This document shows, one piece after another, positions 13,276-25,399 of a DNA stretch of 64,000 bases. This DNA comes from Isoperla grammatica (taxonomy: Eukaryota; Arthropoda; Insecta; Plecoptera; Perlodidae). Under the pieces are notes generated by a model. That model did not search any database and was not told where the DNA came from. It saw nothing but the letters and a program-made list of their open reading frames with translations. The first letter of the stretch is position 1; each line of letters opens with the position of its first letter. The translations under genes and the position numbers were made by a program. The stretch lies in contig OX246739.1 in assembly GCA_945910005.1 (NCBI GenBank), positions 36,218,608 through 36,282,607 of the forward strand, written 5' to 3'.

Positions 13276-14059
13276 TGAATCCTATTTCTGAAGTTGTTAT
13301 TTTTAAATCTAGCGTCGAATACACATATTTTTAAAGTTGCAGTAAACAAAGTTACCTGCTTTGCTGCATCTGCAGGAGTTTATCCCGTTAACGTGGCCTT
13401 GAAGTAAAATATATCCTATACAAATACACATTGACTCTTACTTTGATCAAATTGCAATGAAAACGAACAGGTAACAATTTATTTCTCCTCTAGGGAGTAA
13501 AGTGGGCAGCTCATGAATGCGTCTAACCTGTGCAATGTGATCATTCTTCTGGTTCGTCCAATCAGAGACCGCCATCTGATGCAGTGGCATGAGATATGGC
13601 GCGTGATTGGTTGGAAAGTAAAAATTGTCTCATCACAGGGATCGGGCGCACGCATGAGCTCATTGACAACACTTATGTCTGGTATAACAATATATAAGTA
13701 GTGTCAAGCCAACTAATTATTGCCCCAATCAGTTTTTTACGGTGGTTATATATTTTGTATTGAATAATTAAAAATAATCATAAATTACATGCACTATTTA
13801 ATGTGTGTTTTGTGTCTATGTCTACTGAGTAACTAAAACTGATTTTCAGGGAAGGACGTTAAACACGTTATTACATGCACCGTTGCTATGAGTTTCCAGT
13901 CACTGATTTCACATGTGTCATCATAAAACATCCCTTATCAGAAACAAATCCAAGATAATCGACTAATTCGATTCTTCTGGTCAATTCCTACCCTGTATTA
14001 CATCCAGCGTAATTGTTGTTTCACTTCTGTATTCCTAACTGCAAAGTAGGACTGAACAA

Positions 14060-14450
14060 GTAACTATGTGGATTAGTGCTGGAGCCTCCAGGCATTACAC
14101 CTGCAGTTGTGTCGTCCGTCGCGAAACTCAAGCCAGCTGCTTTAATTACAACAGTGAAAAAGCGGAATTTCATCAATTTCGCCTTCGTCATTGTATGTTT
14201 ATTGCAATTAAATGTTTCCAACATTGTCCCCCTCCCCCTCCCCCTCCCCAGAGTCTTGCCAGGGCCTTCCCCCCGGCAGCCGACAAATTGCTAATTGGGG
14301 ACGCCGAAATAAGCCCTCAATTACAGCACCTCCATATTCATGTTTTATTATTTGAGCACACACACAGAGATAAATTAATAATTACAATCTCCATATTGAC
14401 CATAGTCCGTGAATGTATGCATTATACTTATAACCTTGGAGGGTTTTAGA
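14060..14450. promoter_or_regulatory. C-tract and homeodomain-core element (second copy of motif block)
   Basis: A repeated CCCCCT tract (14,228-14,250) is followed by GCCGACAAATTGCTAATTGG and, further on, CAATTACAG. The block is related to 12,255-12,289. Both copies have the order C-tract, GGCAG, AAATT, AATTGG, ACGC, GAA. A 127-codon frame crosses the region but contains a proline run from the C-tract and no domain, so I do not call it a gene. Candidate regulatory element only. Confidence 0.3.
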
Positions 14451-15208
14451 TTGAGCATTCATTGCTATCTGAACTGAATGCGAAGTGCCACATTACGGGC
14501 TAACTTCTGCTGCAATGCCTTTAATTGCTGTGGCTTTGAGGGGAAGGGGTATCAGCTAGCAAACACTTAAAAAACCAGGGAACGTAGGATTCTTCGTCAA
14601 TAACATCTTTGTGGTAATGAGTGAGGGTGAACTACAAAAAGCCTTGCTTTCTATGTACAGAAGATTGAATAAGTCTGCACATAAATGTAGAGTGGTGGGA
14701 TCTAGACACTAAATAGAAATAGGTTGAAAGATTGTAGTCAGTTCATTTGTTATTTTGATATTTGAAATATCGATCTTCGATTGGTTATCGCTCACTCGTC
14801 GATGGTGTTCGAAGCCTACAGGGTTGGTTTAGTCACTTTAAATTAAAGTCCCCCACTGCAAATCAGTTTAGTTACTGAGTGGGTAGACTCTAAATGTGAA
14901 TTTATTTTATTTTTTATTTAAGTAATTAAAATTAAAGCCACATTGTTTGCAATATTTTTGAACTGTTAGTTCCCGTAAATACTGGAGTGTATGGTTTTAT
15001 TTGAGAAAAAAGGTTTCGAGTATGAGTCACAATCTCTGTTTAACACTTGTTTAGATGATGCCATTATTAAGTCCATGATGAACAATGATTAGAGAAACTG
15101 TGGATACGAAGAGGTAAATGCAACTAGGATTCCAAGGGAGGGGGGATAAAACTGTAGGGAGGGAGGAATTCCACATAAGTTGCAGTATACTTTACACTCT
15201 CCAAATCC

Positions 15209-15331
15209 TGACGTCACAGATGAATAGGTATTGGTCAACCATGCAGCTACGGGTACTTAATTAATAGCCACGCCCGCTCAGCTGAGTTGCAGCCCACTGA
15301 TTGGGTGAGCTCTCACTCGTCTATGACGTCA
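15209..15331. promoter_or_regulatory. Pair of CRE palindromes
   Basis: Two exact TGACGTCA sites (15209-15216 and 15324-15331) lie 115 bp apart, with a GC-richer stretch (GCCACGCCCGC) between them. TGACGTCA is the consensus site of CREB/ATF-type bZIP factors. No start codon with a convincing exon follows closely. Confidence 0.3.
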
Positions 15332-15385
15332 GAACGGATCCGCTACATACTTGTTTACTTCTAAAAGAGTTTGTTAATAACTAAT

Positions 15386-15774
15386 GCCCGTTTTACATTA
15401 GGATTGCAAATGTCAATTGCAATGGTAAATTACGATTGGCGGCACGTGCGCAGTAGCTCAGTTGGGCCAGTCTACGATTTCAATCTATTTATTCTAACTA
15501 AACTAAAATTGTGAATTGTAGATACGAGTCACGTGAACCAATCAGGAACAAGAACGGTTAAATACGTACAGAGTACTGTCACAACAAGAGGTCAAGTAAG
15601 CATGGAGCCAAATTTATTTGTGATTTAGGGTTGTCTTATTAGTTATTATCATTCTGTTTATTTTCTAGTTGCACAATTTTAGAATTGTGAGGTGGTCGAA
15701 TGTGATTGGAGAGTTGCAGATCGCAATTAGAATTGCCAACTCGTCTGCAATTCCAATTGTAGTGTGATGCGGGC
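15386..15774. mobile_element. Degenerate MITE with GCCCG/CGGGC ends
   Basis: The left end GCCCGTTTTACATTAGGATT and the right end, read on the other strand as GCCCGCATCACACTACAATT, are imperfect inverted repeats. Both arms contain alternating CAATTGCAAT-type words. TTAATAA lies close outside both ends (from 15,374 and 15,775). That would suit a TTAA-targeting (piggyBac-like) element, but the left spacing is not exact. No coding capacity. Confidence 0.4.
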
Positions 15775-17059
15775 TTAATAAATGAATCAACGGTGACCTT
15801 GAGAAACCCGACTAAGCGGATTCCCCGTTTTGAATAAATAAATCCGTGGACGGAAATAACTTGATTCAACGAAGCAAAGAGTTTACAAAGGAAGAAATAC
15901 GAACGAACAAACAACCATAGCCGTGCCGCGTTCTTTTATTCCTCGCGAGCAGCATTTTGATCCGTTTATTGCGGTCAAGTGGTTAGTGGAGTCGCAGAAA
16001 CAAGACAAGATGATTCGGTGGACGATTGTCAATGTTTGTACAGGAAATCAAATGGGGACGCAACTCCAAGAATTGTTAAGCTGCGCTATCTTCAATCAGG
16101 GCAGTTGGATGGGGAAAAGAGCTTAATCGGTTTAAAAGTCAGAGGGGGAAATACTTCTAATGAATGTCTGTAATATAAAATACGCGGCATTGCAATTGGA
16201 AAACACAGTTATATGGTTATATTATTCAAAGATAAATCAAAATGGGAGTGTACAATTAATAATACATTGCACGTATTAATACTAAAATAGATCTAAATGT
16301 TAAAAGCTCGGTAACTTCAGGGGTTCGACTCCCATTGAGTGTAGAGTTTTAACAAAGAGTATATTATAATACAGTTACATAGTGAACGATATTAAAATAT
16401 GTTATCATAACACATTAATAATACATCCAATAACAACCATATCGTAACAGTATGACTACTGAGATAAGACACATTATCATTACCTCAAAATAAGAATTTA
16501 ATAAACAAAATAATAAATCTTATCAGCATACAATATTATTAACCCAGTGATATATAACACATGATTAACTCCGGTGGTCGCTGGAAGATTCGGACCAATA
16601 TTGGTGAACGAACGTTCAGTTTTATTTTTATTCAAGAAAGATCATGAACCTTTCTAATCCCAATGATCCAATTATCCTAATAAATCTAGTTGGTTACCAG
16701 ATGAGGGACATGTCCTATAAAAGCTTGTGTGGACCCTAAAGCAGGGCTTCTAAAAATGCTTATTATATCACAATATTATAAAAACAAAATGCGCCTTGGT
16801 CACTAAAATTTATAAAGCTTCATCAAATAAATTAACGACGACTTTTATAATGCACAACACAAAACTGTCAAAAGTTGAATAATAAATCTATTTACATAAA
16901 ATGATATTAAATAAATAAATATTGCAAAGGGTGTGAATATTATGTACACAACATATATAAAGTAGAATGGGAAAGAAACAAAATCAAAGCAATCGATCGA
17001 TTGATTAAGAAAATATGGCACACGTTTGATTACACACACTTCGTAGACAAAAAGCAGAT

Positions 17060-17320
17060 AACTGTTTCCCTCAGTGCTGCGCTGCCCCCCCCCCCCTCCC
17101 TCCCTCCCGTCAGACCAAGGAGGTCTTAATTAATTGTCCTGGCGTGTCCTAGGGGTGAGATTCTGAACAAACTTTTGAATCTCTATTACCCGACATAATC
17201 TGCATCCAGAAGGAAACACGCAGTGGCCCCAGAGACTTCCCGTCAGGGACCGGAAGAACGAGACAGGGGGGAGGGGGGTGAATACTGTCAACTGGCTAGT
17301 TTTACAGTTGATCCCCGGTA
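17060..17320. promoter_or_regulatory. C-tract, TTAATTAATTG element
   Basis: A 12-base C run (17085-17096) is followed 30 bp later by CTTAATTAATTGTCC (17,124-17,138), then GC-richer text and a GGGGGGAGGGGGG tract (17,265-17,278). This is the same pairing of a C/G tract with AATTA cores seen at several other places in the window. Regulatory role is inferred only. Confidence 0.25.
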
Positions 17321-17525
17321 AACGCAGTTGCTTATTGTGACGGGGAACTGTAAGCTGTAGACAATGTCATGGCATAAAGCACTGCGGTTAGGTGATAGAA
17401 GACAATGCTTGTTAGTTTTGAGGGTTTGTATAAATATTCACTAACCGTTAGAAAAGTTCAAGGATAAATTGAAACAGTGTTTTAGAAGCGAGAGGAGCGC
17501 ATTGGTGCATTATCGTTGTAATTGA

Positions 17526-17588
17526 TGACGTCACACTGCCCACCGTGATACGTGTGATACTGTCTGCTGATCAGCTGTTGTGACGTCA
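17526..17588. promoter_or_regulatory. Pair of CRE palindromes
   Basis: Two exact TGACGTCA sites (17526-17533, 17581-17588) lie 55 bp apart. The right one is embedded in the 10-bp palindrome TGTGACGTCACA, and a CAGCTG E-box lies just upstream of it. The spacing and repetition suggest a bZIP-responsive element, but no transcription unit can be attached to it. Confidence 0.3.
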
Positions 17589-18571
17589 CAGGGCTGGTCG
17601 CACTGTAGCTATTGACAGGTATTTCTTTGTGGTACTCGCATTGAGGTTGTTCTTAAAACTTGTTAAGTTTTGGGAACAGGGTCGTGAAAGCCTCCAACAA
17701 CTTGTTAAGTTTTGTTCCTGAATTTCAATACATTAATGATCAACTATACGTTTTTACCTCAAACGGGACGCTTTTCTATACATAAACTCAGGAAGAGCTT
17801 GATACAATCTAAAAGTAGCATAGTTTTAATAACAATAAATCTAAAGGCCTATAGACGCTTACATCTTAAAACTGAGAATCAATTGTTCCAAACAAAAACA
17901 TTGACATATTTTCTTGTTTTAATTTTTAAATAATGCATATTGAATTTCAATGGTATATTTTTAGATAACGTGTTACTGCTTTAAATGCGAAATATATGAC
18001 TCGTCTTACTTGCAAAACCCAAACTGTGCTTTTCATTACCTGTATTAAAGTCGACTTCTGTTGGCAATAACATGTGAATGCTTACAATTCCACAAAGACA
18101 AAAGAAAATGTCACACCTCATATTATTAGTGGGTTGGTTTATTCAAATAATACTTTTATTTCTAATACTATATTTTGAGCTTTTTGAATGTGTTCACTGA
18201 ACACTTTCAAAATAAGAAATACATTTTTAATGCATTGGGATTTTAATTAAAAACATATACATAGTCACTTCAAATGCCAATTCGTTCTCGCTAGGGTTTA
18301 TTGTGTCTTCCGGCTACAATTTTAAACAATTGAAAGGAAATTTCTACCTTTAAAATTCGGGTTCTGAGAATGGTTGTTTATAGCAAAGCTGTTCGTCCTC
18401 TTTTGTATAGTTTCTCTCACAAAGCCATCATACACTCGTGTTTGTTTAAACCAGGCGTTACAAGAATATGAAACATTTCTGTATTTGAAGGACCACTCAG
18501 CCAATTATTGCTTCTCCAACACGTTCCTCGAATTCAATTGTTAACCCCCGTAAGCAGCTAATCATATTAAA

Positions 18572-18712
18572 CCTGTCGTAGGTTTTCACGGCCGGGGAGT
18601 TGATAAATGCTCGGCTGTCCGGTGTTGCCACGTCCACTGGTTTGGGTATTCTGATGTTTCGGGGCGATTGCGCGGTCCATCGTCATAGTTCGGAACTTGA
18701 CAAGTACAGTGA
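18572..18712 (-). mobile_element. Probable retroelement-derived fragment
   Basis: Words such as GTAGGTTTTCACGGCCGGGG and CTGATGTTTCGGGG are, from general knowledge, a recurrent motif of repeats in many arthropod genomes. On the minus strand the piece reads through as protein-like text ending SPAVKTYDR. The fragment is not bounded by visible target duplications. A GGTAGTGG-rich low-complexity stretch (18,727-18,790) follows it. Family assignment is uncertain. Confidence 0.35.
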
Positions 18713-19439
18713 CAGAACGACTCTAGTTGGTAGTACCTGGTACGATCTGGTTGGTAGTGGTAGTTAGTGGTGGTAGTTGGTGGTTGATAGTAACAGTTGC
18801 ACTCGAGCTGACCAGAGTAGGTTCGTCCTGTGACTGTTCACCCATCAAGCAAATCATAGTATTACCTTTATTTACATTTTAACAAGCATGATTCAAAAAA
18901 TTGCTTTTTTTTACTGTATTTATGGCTTGTTTATGCCTGCTTTCAATGCAAAAAGTCCAGATTTCGATTCTAAGTAAGGATTTATTATGGTTTTGTTCTT
19001 TAACTTTAGAAATTAACATTTACTTGCCTACGATTGTCTGCAATATTTGTGTAAGTGGAAACATCGGAGCCATCATAGCAACAAGGCACAATAATAATGG
19101 TATCTCGTCTCCCTTTGAAAATCATTTCTTTAACTGAGAATCTAGACAATAAACACGAACTTATTTAAATTAAATACATCTTTTAAAATCTAAACAAAAT
19201 ATTTTAAAATGAGGTTTAGTATCTTTCAATGTAATTGCACAATAAGTATGTAAATACATTTGATTTAATAGAGGGAAATCTACCTCAACCCTTTTATGTG
19301 ATCACGAAAGCAATTCAATGCTCAGCCGTCTACATAAACGTAATAACCAGTAAGTTATCTTGGGTATCACTCGGAGCGTTTGTTTTATCAAACCTCGGAC
19401 ATTCGCAGAGTACTTATATTGGCGATTAAGTTGGCCGGT

Positions 19440-19690
19440 ACTGATGCTTTGTACGTGGGGCTAATATCAGATTTCCTCGGGCCTCTGTGCGATGCGAAGA
19501 ACGCAATCTACCCCCTCCCCCCCCCCCCCCCCGTCGACAACCCTCGGAACTCGAGGTGAAATAACACTTAAAACAAAGAGGGGAATTAAAACGATTGGCC
19601 GTCGCTCCGGCTGGAAACAAAATGAAAGTTTTCAGCGTGTCCGCGGGGGAGAGCTTTATTCATATCCGCTTTATGTGGTTACAACGCCTT
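19440..19690. promoter_or_regulatory. C-tract island with CGATTGGCCG
   Basis: A 16-base C run (19517-19532) is followed by a GC-rich segment with GGGGAATTAAAACGATTGG. A CRE palindrome lies just outside at 19701-19708. Short frames overlap on both strands without a domain. I count it among the C-tract/AATTA islands. Function is inferred only. Confidence 0.25.
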
Positions 19691-19933
19691 CGAGTCTATG
19701 TGACGTCATGAGATGAATCCAGGCGACATTATAGATGTGAGACGTACCAGTTTGATGGGGCCGGGGCAGAAACATTAAAATCGAGGTCCGCTTTTCGGTT
19801 TTCGGTTTTGGATTAGTATTTCTGTTCAATTGCCATGTATGTGAAATAGAATACAAATAAGGATTTGTCCTTGGTTAGTTTTAAATCAAAATCGGTTTAT
19901 TTCGGTTTGGTTTGTAGTCCAAAAGTCTGCACA

Positions 19934-20661
19934 GGGCCCTTATTCTGTAAAATGTTCTCGTGTGAAACGAAACGAGAACTTAACGAAATCTCGATTTGGT
20001 ATTGTTTGGAGGCTAGGATGGTAGCAGCCAATGGTATTTCTCGGTTGCAGTCCAAAGACATCGGAATAGCACTGTTCGAAGTCATGTGTATGTGGTGTCA
20101 ACGGTCACTGCCCACTATATCTGTTAAAACATGCAGTAGGCTGCGGTATCAAGTCCATAACAACTGCCACTTGTTATTTTTGACACAATAAAGACTCGAA
20201 ATGCCAAATCAAACGACATAACATGTAAATTCAACAATCTAAGTAAATAAATGGATATATGCCATGGTTAAATTACAATAATTAGTTCAATAGTATAGTA
20301 CAAGGTGGTAAGTAAAGATATATGTCAAAGTGTTGTCAAATAGAGATAAAACTACACCTTAGCATTAAGTTGATGGCGGAACTCGGTCGGCCATGATTTA
20401 GAAGATAGAAGGTCTCGGTAGCTCCACGGGGACTACTATTGTCGCAAGCAGTTGGCCATGTGACTAAAATCTGTGCCAGAATTTCATATTCATAATTGGC
20501 GGCTGATTTCGTTCTGCATTCTGATAATTATAGTCAGCTGTGACCGTAAACGTGACTACAATGGAGAAATACTATTTGCTGGTACCTTCTAGCCTCGGAA
20601 CGGGTGCAGATTTCGTTTTCGTTTCACACGAGAACGAGAACATTTTACAGAATAAGGGTCC
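19934..20661. mobile_element. 728-bp MITE sharing CCCTTATTCTGTAA ends
   Basis: The left end reads GGGCCCTTATTCTGTAAAAT, then GTTCTCGTGTGAAACGAAAC. The right end read on the other strand is GGACCCTTATTCTGTAAAAT, then GTTCTCGTTCTCGTGTGAAA. The inverted repeats are therefore about 50 bp, with a 6-bp GTTCTC duplication in the right arm. Short frames through the ends are by-products of the repeats. There is no transposase. The terminal motif is the same as in the element at 8568-8750, although the two interiors differ. Confidence 0.8.
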
Positions 20662-21920
20662 AGGGCTAGGATTCTATGAACTTAAAAAACAATGTTTATT
20701 GAATATTAATGAACTTCATTGTTGCTTTTTGGTGTGTCCGGTGATGGGGGGTTGCTGCAGCCAAGACGACTTGATCCAGGCAAATGAGAAAGCAACACAT
20801 GCCGCTGTTTTTTGGGGTGGATGCATCTGAGCCGAACACGGACATTCATTCATTGCTAATTTGTCATGAATAATAATAAATGTCCTGCAAGTACAATTCC
20901 ACACTGATAGTATCTAATGATTTATTACATGTTTTTCTGGGAGATTTTGTAAATTTGAAGTGGCGTAAGTCATTTGTCCGGTACCCGTTATACAAAAGAA
21001 AATCTAAGTCCCAATTGGTTATGGCTCAGTTAATTCAGAAAATCAATTTGCAGTTAAGAGAAAGCCTTATTTTGGTTTTCAGATATGTTCAAACTGGTAG
21101 AGAACACTTATTGTGTCTTCTTCTTAAGACTAGAGACCAATAGAAGCAACAATTATATGTTCATGCAGCCGAGCTTTAAATCAGCACTGCAGTCCCTTGT
21201 GCTACAAACAAAGGGTTGGGACTTATTTAAATCTCAAGACACAGGCATTAAAAAAAAAACAATGAAAACGTTCAATAAACGTAAGAATCGTTTTCTGAGA
21301 CATATTTTGAGACAATCAGAAATACTTAATAATATGCTCTAGGGAAAATTATAGGAAAAGAAAGAATAGTAAATCGAGACCAGGATATTAGAGTAGATAG
21401 AACAGCTGATAATCTACACCACAGTACCTGGTTCTCAACCCTTGTCTCGCAAGTCATACGTAGGACGCATTGAGGTAACATTTTTTGAAAATGTAGAGAC
21501 AAATTTGAAAACATATCCAGGATACTTCAAATACAATTGTTAAACACTATATTAGTTGAACTTATCATAGCACTGATTTATTATGCCTTTCACTTATAGT
21601 GGTATCGTAATATTGGGGGGGGGGGTAGACACTGGACATGGTGCCTTACCCCCCTAAGCTTAGTCATGGGGTGGCAATTGCATCACCTCGCACCCCTCCC
21701 TCCCTTGAGGAACAGAAGTGTCCTTAAATAACTCCTTACATCAATTTCGGTGGACTTAGGAAAAATAAATCTCAACTTCCGACAACTCAACTTCAACGAA
21801 CCGTGTAATTTTTACTTTGTAACGAAAAATAAATCTATAGATTCAAGAAGCCACAAATTGCCCATTTCATTATTGTTTTACATGATTTTCTTAATATCAT
21901 TTGTATTGTTATTTGCGCCT
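20662..21920. other. Non-coding region with a G tract
   Basis: There are frames of 60-96 codons but none with a recognisable domain. An 11-base G run lies at 21615-21625, with a CCCTCCCTCCC stretch near 21,695. Nothing else can be supported. Confidence 0.4.
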
Positions 21921-22044
21921 GTTGGAATTCATAATCCACACCTAGAGGCACCAATTGTTGCTATGAATTTGTTTTCTATATGGGAAATGCGACTGTTACC
22001 TTGGTAACAACGGGCGCCCCTAGGTGTAGGAGACGACTATGAAA
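21921..22044 (-). mobile_element. X-box MITE, worn copy
   Basis: Starts GTTGGAATTCATA and matches the reverse complement of the elements at 34797-35036 and 59453-59597 throughout, ending CTAGGTGTAGGAGACGACTA. Both outer ends have mutations. The internal palindrome GTTACCTTGGTAAC (21995-22008) is intact. It fits the RFX X-box rule GTNRCC-N(0-3)-RGYAAC exactly. Confidence 0.8.
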
Positions 22045-22448
22045 ATTATGTACAGTACATAATAGATAAATAAACACCCACATGTCGCGTTTAAACAACA
22101 CTGTTACACGGGCTGTGAACATCATCCATGTCAACGTCCAGTGGTGATGATAAAGACCGCCACTATGTGACCAATGACGACAAGGGTCGCATTATCTGTC
22201 GTAGCCGTTGTTGCGGTATATTTGTACCCCGCTGTTTCTACCGCCGGCCACTAGATCGCACTAGAGGAAAACGGAAGCTCCATTTAATTTCATTGTCATT
22301 AGAACGTAAAACTAAATCGTGTTTGACGTGCATTTTTATGGCGTTCATGTTTTTTGAGTGGGGATGAGGCCTCGAGGGGTAGTAAAACTTTACAAGGCCA
22401 CAAAGATAGGGGTTGCACGGGGAGAGTGGATGAAGGAAGCCGAGCCAT

Positions 22449-22449
<1 letters not shown>

Positions 22450-22510
<61 letters not shown>

Positions 22511-22590
22511 TATATATATATGTGTTGACTCGTAGGTTTTCCCGGACCGATGGATGTCTATGTTTGTATGTATGTATGTATATATATATA
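22450..22590. repeat. (TA)n and (TGTA)n microsatellite
   Basis: A nearly pure TA tract runs over about 22,450-22,521. After a unique 42-bp spacer comes a TGTA/TA tract (22,563-22,588). Long frames of Ile/Tyr repeats on both strands here come only from the TA tract and are not genes. Confidence 0.95.
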
Positions 22591-23622
22591 TATATATGTT
22601 CTTGTAAGGGGGCAATGTTGTTCTTTTAGGCAGACATTTGAAAGTGTCCCCAAGTTTGTGTGCGTATATTTGTTTGTTATGGTACGGTACATAGAAATTA
22701 TAATCATACTTCCGATGGAATTCGAGATTCGGATTAATAACCAAGTGATTCCAAAAGATATATTATACCTTAACATTTGTTACCACTTAATCTTAAAATG
22801 TGATTTCTGACAAAACTCGACATCTGGATGATGAATACGCGTCTCTTCATCTACTGTGGACATCCCTGTCAAACTAGGGATGAAATCTCGGTGACTTGTG
22901 TATCTCTCAGTTTGAAAAGAAGCAGCGCAGAGATGTCTAAGTCAGCCATTTCATTGAGAGGATCAATGCGAAGTATTTGTATAGACTCCTCCATCCCGAC
23001 TCATCCGAACATTGTTTACAATACCCCCCCCCCCCCCCTCTACTCCATCCCATACTTTCTTACAAGTGGAGAGCGATGTAGCTTGAAACTGGTCTGCTTC
23101 GAAAAATTAATCAAACTTCGAACAAAACATGTTATTTCATCGCTTTTTTTTTTTTTTACTTTGACTTTCCAATATTACTTTTCAAAAAGAAGCTTGTATA
23201 AACTTTATCGCCTGAGCAACTCGGATCCGTCTATATATCTTCGCGATCATCTGTAAAGGCGTTTAGTGATTGGTTGTGTTTTGTTGAAGTTGAATAGCAG
23301 TGTTCTGCGCATTTCGTAGTATACTGCGCGTTGTGAAGAATTCATACAATGGGATAATAAAAGTGATCGCAATTAAAGCTAGATGTGAAGTGGATTTTAT
23401 TGCATTGCACGGACTGTCAGGACGTGATACAAGTATTGATTAGATACAATGCAATCGCATCGTCAGTATCGTACGTTACTTCGATCACGTGCCTTCATAC
23501 CTGCCCTTGACGGCTCGCATTCACATTACATGTAACCTGTACACAACCAAGTGACAAGGGCTTGAGATCCATGTTCAACACGAACTAAGTTATCCTTCAG
23601 TCTCATCTAGGAACCAACCAGT
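22591..23622. other. Non-coding, with C and T homopolymers
   Basis: A 15-base C run (23024-23038) and a T run near 23,145-23,157 are the only landmarks. A 142-codon frame at 22,828-23,256 contains both homopolymers and has no domain. I do not consider it a gene. Confidence 0.4.
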
Positions 23623-24051
23623 CATCTATATACATAAAAGCATGTGCTTAACTGAGTGACTGACTGATTCATCAACGCACAGCTCAAACCGTTAAATCTA
23701 GGTATACGTGACATTTTGTAGTTACGTTACCCACTAATGAAGGATTTTTGGGAATTGTGTCCCAGGGTGAAAAGGGGGGTTGAAGTTGTTTTTAACAATA
23801 CCTATATCTCAAAAATCAATGATGATGTGTTTTACCGTTTTACGAAAAACAAATTAATGGATGAGGAAGGGACTGAGGTTCATTTTTTCATGTGGATATA
23901 TATCGCAACAACGCAACATGGTACAGACTTGAAAATTCGTATTTACATTCTTCTTTAAAAATAAAGAAATGTTTTACTATTTTGTTTACCGCAATAATTG
24001 TACAAAATTTACAAAACCTACGTGAGCAAAGCCACGGCGGGCAACTGCCAG
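23623..24051 (+). mobile_element. Non-autonomous Helitron
   Basis: Starts TCATCTATATACATAAAAGC, followed by the repetitive CTGAGTGACTGACTGATTCATC. The middle has ACCCACTAATGAAGGATTTT, then GGGTGAAAAGGGGGGTTGAA. The end is GAGCAAAGCCACGGCGGGCA, followed by a CTGCCAG terminus. This start, the GGATTTTTGG/GGTGAAAAGGGG core and the GC-rich end before a CTRG-like terminus are the usual layout of animal Helitrons. The final CCAG differs from the canonical CTAG. There is no Rep/helicase. It inserted next to, or helped create, the foldback that begins 10 bp downstream. Confidence 0.7.
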
Positions 24052-24680
24052 CCAACAATATAGTCCAGCATCAAAAGTGTCGAAAATCATAGTCCTGTGC
24101 AATTTTGAGGAAAGAGTAAAGCACCATATACCAATGTGTTCATAAGGTTTCACAGTATTTAGCGCACTTTGGTGCCAGAGCGATATCCGCGACTGGGGGC
24201 GGGGGCGGTGCCCCCAATTTTGACTACGCATTGCATTGAATATCGCTCAGTTACGGCCAAACGGTTGGTCTGACAACGAAAATAACAATTATAAAATATA
24301 TTTGTGTGTAATTGATAAATATTTTCGTTTCACAATTATTCATGTACGGTACATAGTGCGAAAGTTATTGTCAATTAAGTATAAAATTAATATATTCTCA
24401 ATATATAGAACCATGGGACAACTATATATAATCAAAACATTACAAACACATTCATACACGTATAGAATGTCAGAGTATTGCGATATCGGTTATTTTTTTT
24501 CATAATTTTATCTATAAGCGATTGGTATTAGTGAAGTATTAAAGACAAGAATGCGTGGGGCTTTTGTGTGCCCGTTAAACACAAGTGTAATGCATAGAAG
24601 CATTGGCCATCATAATATTGTACTATTTCGAAAGAAAAGTACACTTATATCTTCGTTTTAGCTTGCAAAATAATAATTTG

Positions 24681-25341
24681 GATGGTGCCAAGCTCCAAAA
24701 TTAGGCGCTTACAAGTTATACAAAAAAAACAAAATGGCCGTATCTCATGAGGTTTTTCCTATTTATCTTCAGAATCGTGAATTTTTTGGCAAAACTTAAT
24801 ATGACAAAAATTGTTTCTAGTAACATATTACACACATATGATACTTTGATATTTTCATAGGAAGTACTACTTACGTACAAATTTAATTTTTTTCGTGCAT
24901 CTGAACTCAAATGTACAAAACTTGGCTCCCGTTCGCTTCTTGATGAAGCAACTGTGACCTATAGGAGTGGTCTCAATCTATTCTTTTAAGCCCATAAAAT
25001 AATAATATTGATGGTGCCAAGCTCCAATGATAGGCGTTTACGAGTTGCATGTGAAAAACAAAATGGCTGCCACTTCAGGTGGTTTTGGCAATGTATCTTC
25101 ATTACCGTACTATTTATGACAAAATCTAACATGACAAAAAATATTCCTTGTAAAATTCTACATACAACTCATGTTCAGGTATTTTCATATGATTTACCAT
25201 TTACCTACAAATTTAGATTTGTGTATGTTAATCTGTACTCAAATGTACAAGCATTGGCTCCCCTGGGCTACTTGATGAAGCAAGTATGGACTATGGGAGT
25301 GGGCTCAATCTCTTTCTTTCAACTTATAGAATAATAATTTC
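24681..25341 (+). repeat. Two tandem 330-bp subunits of the left arm
   Basis: GATGGTGCCAAGCTCCAA recurs at 24,681 and 25,010, and as GATGGTGCCAAACTC at 25,342, giving periods of 329 and 332 bp. Each unit carries an AAAATGGC core, a TAATATGACAAAAATTGT-like segment and a CTTGATGAAGCAA motif. The two units are clearly diverged, so the duplication predates or accompanied element amplification. Confidence 0.8.
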
Positions 25342-25399
25342 GATGGTGCCAAACTCAAGTATTAGGCGTTCAAGAGAAACACGTAAAAAAACAAAAACA

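Noticed and set aside
14066..14449. 127-codon frame as a gene
   Set aside because: The proline run comes from a CCT tract and the remaining text has no domain. A second overlapping frame is equally open.
16321..16332. Perfect pol III B-box GGTTCGACTCC
   Set aside because: No A-box at a suitable distance and no tRNA stems, so neither tRNA nor SINE is supported.
22238..22744. 168-codon frame over the TA repeat
   Set aside because: Its length comes from Ile/Tyr codons of the (TA)n tract and it has no domain.
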